Source: Ptiloglossa arizonensis
Lineage: Eukaryota > Arthropoda > Insecta > Hymenoptera > Colletidae
Direction of reading: 5' to 3'
Assembly (NCBI RefSeq): GCF_051014685.1
Contig: NW_027478439.1
Coordinates: forward strand, 1,116,001 to 1,180,000
DNA: 64,000 nt
Below are positions 56,736 through 64,000 of this stretch, piece after piece. The notes beneath the pieces were generated by a model. That model was given only the letters and a program-made list of their open reading frames with translations, was not told where the DNA came from and did not search any database. Each line of letters begins with the position of its first letter. The stretch's first letter is position 1. Position numbers and translations under genes: made by a program.

Positions 56736-59700
56736 TGCAGCAGAAGTGCGAAAAACTTGTTTTCTTCTCTACCATTTCTTAGCTTCAAACTCCTATATCT
56801 CGCGAACGGATTGACCAAACCCAAAAATTCCTGCTGCGTCTGAAATTAGAAACTCATACGATTACTACGGGATGTGTATATTTTCCCTATGCCATTCTGG
56901 TTAAGCGATTGGAGCAGCAGAAGTGCGAAAAATTTGTTGTCTTCTCAACCATTTCATAGCTTCAAACTCTCATATCTCGCGAACGGATTGACCAAACCCA
57001 AAAATTCCTGCTGCGTCTGAAATTAGAAACTCATACGGTTACTACGGTATGTGTATTTTTTCCCTAGGCCATTCTGGTTAAGCGTTTGGAGCAGCAGAAG
57101 TGCGTAAAATTTATTGTATTCTCAACCATTTCATAGCTTCAAACTCCCATATCTCGCGAATGGATTGACCAAACCCAAATATTCCTGTGACGTCTGAAAG
57201 TAGAAACTCGCTCGATTACAACGGTATGTGTATATTTCCCTTAGGCAATTCCGGTTAAGCGATTGGAGCAGCAGAAGTGCGAAAAATTTGTTGTCTTCTC
57301 AACCAATTCATAGCTTCAAACTCCCATATCTCGCGAACGGATTGACCAAACCCAAAAATTCCTGCTGCGTCTGAAATTAGAATCTCATACGATTACTACG
57401 GAATGTGTATATTTTCCCTAGGCTATTCTGGTTAAGCGTTTGGAGCAGCAGAAGTGCGAAAAACTTGTTGTCTTCTCTACCATTTCTTAGCTTCAAACTC
57501 CCATATCTCGCGAATGGATTGACCAAACCCAAATATTCCTGTTGCGTCTGAAAGTAGAAACTCGTACGATTACAACGGTATGTGTATTGCTTCCCTAGGC
57601 CATTCCGGTTAAGCGATTGGAGCAGCAGAAGTGCGAAAAATTTGTTGCCTTCTCAACCATTTCATAGCTTCAGACTCCCATATCTCGCGAACGGATTGAC
57701 CAAACCCAAAAATTCCTGTTGCGTCTGAAATTAGAAACTCATACGGTTACTACGGTATGTGTATTTTTTCCCTAGGCCATTCTGGTTAAGCGTTTGGAGC
57801 AGCAGAAGTGCGAAAAATTTGTTGCGTTCTCAACCATTTCTTAGCTTCAAACTCCCATATCTCGCGAACGGATTGACCAAACCCAAAAATTCCTGCTGCT
57901 TCTGAGAGTAGAAACTCGTACGATTACAACGGTATGTGTATTGTTTCCCTAGACCATTCTGGTTAAGCGATTGGAGCAGCAGAAGTGCGAAAAATTTGTT
58001 GCATTCTCAAACATTTCTTAGCTTCAGACTCCCATATCTCGCGAACGGATTGACCAAAACCTGGAATTCCTGTTGCGTCTGAAATTAGAAACTCATACGG
58101 TTACTACGGTATGTGTATTTTTTCCCTAGGCCTTTCTGGTTAAGCGTTTGGAGCAGCAGAAGTGCGAAAAATTTGTTGTCTTCTCTACCGTTTCTTAGCT
58201 TCAAACTCCTATATCTCGCGAACGGATTGACCAAACCCAAAAATTCTTGCTGCGTCTGAAATTAGAAACTCATACGATTACTACGGAATGTGTATATTTT
58301 CCCTAGGCCATTCTGGTTAAGCGATTGGAGCAGCAGAAGTGCGAAAAATTTGTTGTCTTCTCAACCATTTCATAGCTTCAAACTCCCATATCTCGCGAAC
58401 GGATTGACCATACCCAAAAATTCCTGCTGCGTCTGAAATTAGAAACTCATACGATTACTACGGTATGTGTATTATTACCCTAGGCCTTTCTGGTTAAGCG
58501 TTTGGAGCAGCAGAAGTGCGAAAAATTTGTTGCGTTCTCAACCATTTCTTAGCTTCAAACTCCCATATCTCGCGAACGGATTGACCAAACCCAAAAATTC
58601 CTGCTGCGTCTGAAAGTAGAAACTCGTACGATTACAACGGTATGTGTATTGTTTCCCTAGGCCATTCTGGTTAAGCGATTGTTGCAGCAGAAGTGCGAAA
58701 AATTTGTTGCATTCTCAACCATTTCTTAGCTTCAGACTCCCATATCTCGCGAACGGATTGACCAAACCCTAGAATTCCTGTTGCGTCTGAAATTAGAAAC
58801 TCATACGGTTACTACGGTTTGTGTATTTTTTCCCTAGGCCATTCTGGTTAAGCGTTTGGAGCAGCAGAAGTGCGTAAAATTTGATGTCTTCTCAACCATT
58901 TCATAGCTTCAAACTCCCATATCTCGCGAATGGATTGACAAAACCCAAATATTCTTGTTGCGTCTGAAAGTAGAAACTCGCCCGATTACAACGGTATTTG
59001 TATTTTTTCCCCTAGGCCATCCTAGTTAAGCGTTTGGAGCAGCAGAAGTGCGAAAAATTTGTTGCGTTCTCAACCATTTCTTAGCTTCAAACTCCCATAT
59101 CTCGCGAACGGATTGACCAAACCCAAAAATTCCTGCTGCGTCTGAAAGTAGAAACTCGTACGATTACAACGGTATGTGTATTGTTTCCCTAGGCCATTCT
59201 GGTTAAGCGATTGTTGCAGCAGAAGTGCGAAAAATTTGTTGCATTCTCAACCATTTCTTAGCTTCAAACTCCCATATCTCGCGAATGGATTGACCAAACC
59301 CAAATATTCCTGTTGCGTCTGAAGTTAGAAACTCATACGATTACTACGGAATGTGTATTTTTTCCCTAGGCCATTCTGGTTATGCGTTCGGAGCTGCAGA
59401 AGTGCGAAAAATTTGTTGTATTCTCAACCATTTCTTAGCTTCAAACTCCCGTATCTCGTGATTGGATTGACCAAACCCAAAAATTCCTGTTGCGCCTGAA
59501 AGCAGTAACTCGCCCGATTACAACGGTATGTGTATTTTTTCCCTAGGCCATTCTGGTTAAGCGTTTGGAGCAGCAGATGTGCGTAAAATTTGTTGTCTTC
59601 TCAACCATTTCATAGCTTCAAACTCCCATATCTCGCTAACGGATTGACCAAACCCAAAAATTCCTGTTGCGTCTGACAGTAGAAACTCGCCCGATTACAA

Positions 59701-60299
59701 CGGTATGTGTATTTTTTCCCTAGGCCTTTCTGGTTAAGCGTTTGGAGCAGCAGAAGTGCGAAAAATTGGTTGCGTTCTCAACCATTTCTTAGCTTCAAAC
59801 TCCCATATCTCGCGAACGGATTGACCAAACCCAAAAATTCCTGCTGCGTCTGACAGTAGAAACTCGCCCGATTACAACGGTATGTGTATTTTTTCCCTAG
59901 GCCATTCTGGTTATGCTTTCGGAGCTGCAGAAATGCGAAAAATTTGTTGTCTTCTCAACCATTTCATAGCTTCAAACTCCCATATCTCGCGAATGGATTG
60001 ACCAAACCCAAAAATTCCTGTTGCGTCTGAAATTAGAAACTCATACGGTTACTACGGTATGTGTGTTTTTTCCCTAGGCCATTCTGGTTAAGCGATTGGA
60101 GCAGCAGAAATGCGTAAAATTTGTTGTCTTCTCAACCATTTCATAGCCGCAAACCCCCATATCTCGCGAATGGATTGACCAAACCCAAATATTCCTGTTG
60201 CGTATGAAGTTAGAAACTCATACGATTACTACGGAATGTGTATTTTTCCCCTAGGCCATTCTGGTTAAGCGTTTGGAGCAGCAGAAGTGCGAAAAATTT
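56736..60299 (+). repeat. CATACG-rich monomers with a three-monomer echo
   Basis: About 20 monomers, a large share of the CATACGATTACTACGG or CATACGGTTACTACGG subtype. A block with GCGTTCTCAACC, CTGCTGCGTCTGAAAG, CTCGTACGATT, GTATTGTTTCCC and GCGATTGTTGCAGC occurs at about 58,530-58,690 and again about 533 bp on, at 59,060-59,225. A weaker relative is near 57,820-57,970 (CTGCTTCTGAGAG). CTGTGACGTCTG near 57,185 matches the rare form at 8,890 and 10,130, almost 50 kb away. No gene was seen. Confidence 0.85.
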
Positions 60300-61310
60300 G
60301 TTGCCTTCTCAACCATTTCTTAGCTTCAGACTCCCATATCTCGCGAACGGATTGACTAAACCCAAAAATTCCTGTTGAGTCTGAAAGTAGAAACTCGCCC
60401 GATTACAACGGTATGGTTATTTTTCCCTAGGCCATTCCGGTTAAACGTTTGGAGCAGCAGAAGTGCGAAGAATTGGTTGTCTTCTCAACGATTTCTTAGC
60501 TTCAAACTCCTATATCTCGCGATCGGATTGACCAAACCCTAAAATTCCTGCTGCGTCTGAAATTAGAAACTCATACGGTTACTACGGTATGTGTGTTTTT
60601 TCCCTAGGCCATTCTGGTTAAGCGATTGGAGCAGCAGAAGTGCGAAAAATTTGTTCCCTTCTCAACCATTTCTTAGCTTCAGACTCCCATATCTCGCGAA
60701 CGGATTGACTAAACCCAAAAATTCCTGTTGAGTCTGAAAGTAGAAACTCGCCCGATTACAACGGTATGGTTATTTTTCCCTAGGCCATTCCGGTTAAGAG
60801 TTTGGAGCAGCAGCAGTGCGAAAAATTGGTTGTCTTCTCCACAATTTCTTAGCTTCAAACTCCTATATCTCGCGAACGGATTGACCAAACCCAATAATTC
60901 CTGCTGCGTCTGAAATTAGAAACTCATACGATTACTACGGTATGTGTATTTTTTCCCTAGGCCATTCTGGTTAGGCGATTGGAGCAGCAGAAGTGCGAAC
61001 AATTTGTTGCCTTCTCAACCATTTCTTAGCTTCAGACTCCCATATCTCGCGAACGGATTGACTAAACCCAAAAATTCCTGTTGAGTCTGAAATTAGAAAC
61101 TCGCCCGATTACAACGGTATGGTTATTTTTCCCTAGGCCATTCCGGATAAGCGTTTGGAGCAGCAGAAGTGCGAAAAATTGGTTGTCTTCTCAACGATTT
61201 CTTAGCTTCAAACTCCTATATCTCGCGATCGGATTGACCAAACCCTAAAATTCCTGCTGCGTCTGAAATTAGAAACTCATACGGTTACTACGGTATGTTT
61301 ATTTTTTCCC
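60300..61310 (+). repeat. Two-monomer repeat, three tandem copies (period 353 bp)
   Basis: A TTGAGTCTG unit with GGTTATTTTTCCC alternates with a CTATATCTCGCG unit carrying CATACGGTTACTACGG or CATACGATTACTACGG. The GAGTCTG marks are at 60,377, 60,730 and 61,083, each 353 bp apart (177 + 176). Copies differ at single bases, such as CGCGATCGG against CGCGAACGG and GTTAAGAGTTTGG near 60,793. Further single pairs of this type lie near 62,320 and 63,030. Confidence 0.88.
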
Positions 61311-61604
61311 TAGGCCATTCTAGTTAAGCGTTTGGAGCAGCAGAAGTGCGTAAAATTTGATGTCTTCTCAACCATTTCATAGCTTCAAACTCCCATATCT
61401 CGCGAATGGATTGACCAAACCCAAATATTCCTATTGCGTCTGAAAGTAGAAACTCGCCCGATTACAACGGTATGTGTATTTTTTCCCTAGGCCATCCTGG
61501 TTAAGCGTTTGGAGCAGCAGAAGTGCGTAAAATTTGTGGTCTTCTCAACCATTTCTTAGCTTCAAACGCCCATATCTGGCGAACGGATTGACCAAACCCA
61601 AATA

Positions 61605-64000
61605 TTCCTGTTGCGCCTGAAAGCAGTAACTCGCCCGATTACAACGGTATGTGTATTTTTTCCATAGGCCATTCTGGTTAAGCGTTTGGAGCAGCAGAAT
61701 TGCGAAAAATTTGTTGTCTTCTCTACCATTTCTTAGCTTCAAACTCCTATATCTCGCGAACGGATTGACCAAACCCAAAAATTCCTGCTGCGTCTGAAAT
61801 TAGAAACTCATACGATTACTACGGAATGTGTATTTTTTCCCTAGGCCTTCTGGTTAAGCGTTTGGAGCAGCAGAAGTGCGTAAAATTTGTTGTCTTCTCA
61901 ACAATTTCATAGCTTAAAACTCCCATATCTCGCTAACGGATTGACCAAACCCAAAAATTCCTGTTGCGCCTGACAGTAGAAACTCGCCCGATTACAACGG
62001 TATGTGTATTTTTAAACTAGGCCTTTCTGGTCACGCGTTTGGAGCAGCAGAAGTGCGAAAAATTTGTTGTCTTCTCTACCATTTCTTAGCTTCAAACTCC
62101 TAAATCTCGCGAACGGATTGACCAAACCCAAAAATTCCTGTTGCGTTTGAAATTATAAACTCATACGATTACTACGGTATGTGTATTTTTTCCCTATGCC
62201 TTTCTGGTTAAACGTTTGGAGCAGCAGAAGTGCGAAAAATTTGTTGCCTTCTCAACCATTTCTTAGCTTCAGACTCCCATATCTCGCGAACAGATTGACT
62301 AAACCCAAAAATTCCTGTTGAGCCTGAAAGTAGAAACTCGCCCGATTACAACGGTATGGTTATTTTTCCCTAGGCCATTCCGGTTAAGCGTTTGGAGCAG
62401 CAGCAGTGCGAAAAATTGGTTGTCTTCTCAACAATTTCTTAGCTTCAAACTCCTATATCTCGCGAACGGATTGACCAAACCCTAAAATTCCTGCTGCGTC
62501 TGAAATTAGAAACTCATACGGTTACTACGGTATGTGTATTTCTTCCCTAGGCCATTCTGGTTAAGCGTTTGGAGCAGCAGAAATGCGTAAAATTTGTTGT
62601 CTTCTCAACCATTTCTTAGCTTCAAACTCCTATATCTCGCGAATGGATTGACCAAACCCAAATATTCCTGTTGCGTATGAAGTTAGAAACTCACACGATT
62701 ACCACGGAATGTGTATTTTCTCCCTAGGCCATTCTGGTTAAGCGTTTGGAGCAGCAGAAGTTCGTCAAATTTGTTGTCTTCTCAACCATTTCATACCTTC
62801 AAACTCCCATATCTCGCGAACGGATTGACCAAACCCAAAAATTCCTGTTGCGTCTGACAGTAGAAACTCGCCCGATTACAACGGTATGTGTATTTTTTCC
62901 CTAAGCCATTCTGGTTAAGCGTTTGGAGCAGCAGAATTGCGAAAAATTTGTTGCCTTCTCAACCATTTCTTAGCTTCAGACTCCCATACATCGCGAACGG
63001 ATTGACTAAACACAAAAATTCCTGTTGAGTCTGAAAGTAGAAACTCGCCCGATTACAACGGTATGGTTATTTTTCCCTAGGCCATTCCGGTTAAGCGTTT
63101 CGAGCAGCAGCAGTGCGAAAAATTGGTTGTCTTCTCAACAATTTCTTAGCTTCAAACTCCTATATCTCGCGAACGGATTGACCAAACCCTAAAATTCCTG
63201 CTGCGTGTGAAATTAGAAACTCATACGGTTACTACGGTATGTGTATTTTTTCCCTAGGCCATTCTGGTTAAGCGTTTGGAGCAGCAGAAATGCGTAAAAT
63301 TTGTTGTCTTCTCAACCATTTCTTAGCTTCAAACTCCCATATCTCGTGATCGGATTGACCAAACCCAAAAATTCCTGTTGCGCCTGAAAGCAGTAACTCG
63401 CCCGATTACAACGGTATGTGTATTTTTTCCCTAGGCCATTCTGGTTAAGCGTTTGGAGCAGCAGAATTGCGAAAAATTTGTTGTCTTCTCTACCATTTCT
63501 TAGCTTCAAACTCCTATATCTCGCGAACGGATTGACCAAACCCAAAAATTCCTGCTGCGTCTGAAATTAGAAACTCATACGATTACTACGGAATGTGTAC
63601 TTTTTCCCTAGGCCCTCTGGTTAAGCGTTTGGAGCAGCAGAAGTGCGTAAAATTTGTTGTCTTCTCAACAATTTCATAGCTTAAAACTCCCATATCTCGC
63701 TAACGGATTGACCAAACCCAAAAATTCCTGTTGCGTCTGACAGTAGAAACTCGCCCGATTACAACGGTATGTGTATTTTTAAACTAGGCCTTTCTGGTCA
63801 CGCGTTTGGAGCAGCAGAAGTGCGAAAAATTTGTTGTCTTCTCTACCATTTCTTAGCTTCAAACTCCTAAATCTCGCGAACGGATTGACCAAACCCAAAA
63901 ATTCCTGTTGCGTTTGAAATTAGAAACTCATACGATTACTACGGTATGTGTATTTTTTCCCTATGCCTTTCTGGTTAAACGTTTGGAGCAGCAGAAGTGC
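61605..64000 (+). repeat. Ten-monomer repeat (period 1,767 bp), second copy cut by the window end
   Basis: Bases 61605-62233 match 63372-64000 at +1,767 bp. Marks are GCGCCTGAAAGCAGTAAC, TTTCATAGCTTAAAACTCC, CTCGCTAACGG, GTATTTTTAAACTAGG, CTCCTAAATCTCGCG and CCTATGCCTTTCTGG with TTAAACGTTTGG. Differences are few (TCCATAGG against TCCCTAGG, GGCCTTCTGG against GGCCCTCTGG, AAATTATAAAC against AAATTAGAAAC). Since the window ends inside the second copy, its full extent is unknown. Confidence 0.88.

Larger units (their letters stand above)
1..64000 (+). repeat. 177-bp tandem satellite array filling the whole window
   Basis: Every line of the window is a variant of one roughly 177-bp unit, repeated head to tail about 361 times in a single orientation. 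Phased on CCCATAT, starts fall at 1, 178, 355, 532, 710 and 887, and continue to the end of the window. No non-satellite sequence, inversion or transposon insertion interrupts it, and both ends lie inside the array. A hand-made consensus has 42 C, 34 G and 9 CpG. Conserved landmarks along the unit are CTCGCGAACGGATTGAC, CCCGATTACAACGG, TTTTTTCCCTAGGCC, GGAGCAGCAGAAGTGCG and CTCAACCATTTCTTAG. Such arrays are typical of eukaryotic centromeric or heterochromatic DNA, but that location is inference. I do not recognise the family. Confidence 0.98.

Noticed and set aside
1..64000. Transposon or long terminal repeat remnants
   Set aside because: I saw no terminal inverted repeats, target-site duplications, poly-A tails or reverse transcriptase or transposase reading frames. 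All sequence is accounted for by the monomer.
1..64000. Known satellite families (human alpha, Arabidopsis CEN178, rice CentO)
   Set aside because: Unit length is similar to some, but the sequence does not resemble them as I know them. Only the weak CENP-B-box-like motif recalls alpha satellite.
1..64000. tRNA, 5S or other RNA genes hidden in the repeat
   Set aside because: I found no B-box-like GGTTCGANTCC, cloverleaf or 5S-like internal control region in the monomer on either strand.

Overview
The window is one uninterrupted block of tandem satellite DNA. I found no gene, tRNA, rRNA, transposon, CRISPR array or other unique sequence in it. The repeat unit is about 177 bp, so 64 kb holds roughly 361 head-to-tail monomers, all in one orientation. 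I phase each unit from the CCCATAT motif at position 1, which recurs at 178, 355 and 532. A majority-rule monomer counted by hand is about 43% G+C, with 9 CpG (about 8 expected from its base composition). Long homogeneous satellite of this kind points to a eukaryotic centromeric, pericentromeric or other heterochromatic region. I do not recognise the monomer: it is not human alpha satellite, Arabidopsis CEN178 or rice CentO as I know them, and I cannot name the organism or choose between plant and animal.

Monomers fall into recurring subtypes. The canonical form is 177 bp. A 178-bp form has CGGAGAATGG in place of CGCGAACGG. A 176-bp form has GGTTGTTTTTCCC in place of GTGTATTTTTTCCC. Further forms carry CATACGATTACTACGG, TCAAGCGAACGG, CGTGATCGG or TGGCGAACGG. 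By eye, monomers differ by a few to about 10%, while segments many monomers apart can be almost identical. That is the mark of higher-order repeats made by repeated segmental duplication.

Layout: (I) 1-7.1 kb, segments repeated at 1,947 bp (11 units) and 4,956 bp (28 units). (II) 7.1-12.4 kb, a 7-unit tandem duplication (period 1,239 bp) and a smaller 5-unit-spaced copy. (III) 12.4-33 kb, a mosaic built around a four-monomer module seen four times complete and twice truncated, with larger segments duplicated 2.3, 2.5, 6.7, 8.5 and 9.5 kb apart. (IV) 33.1-36.6 kb, an 8-unit higher-order repeat in two full copies and one partial. (V) 37.0-41.9 kb, a 15-unit repeat whose second copy lacks exactly two monomers. 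(VI) 42-54 kb, irregular 1-, 2-, 3- and 13-14-unit duplications. (VII) 54-64 kb, rich in CATACG-type monomers, with 2-, 3-, 8- and 10-unit repeats.

The short open frames (about 60-91 codons) are by-products of the monomer: 177 is 3 x 59, so frames persist from unit to unit until a recurrent stop closes them. The informative features are the nested duplication history, a few out-of-register rearrangements (a 32-bp deletion at 29,185/29,186 and a 32-bp duplication at 35,269-35,332), hybrid monomers, and a weak CENP-B-box-like motif in many monomers.
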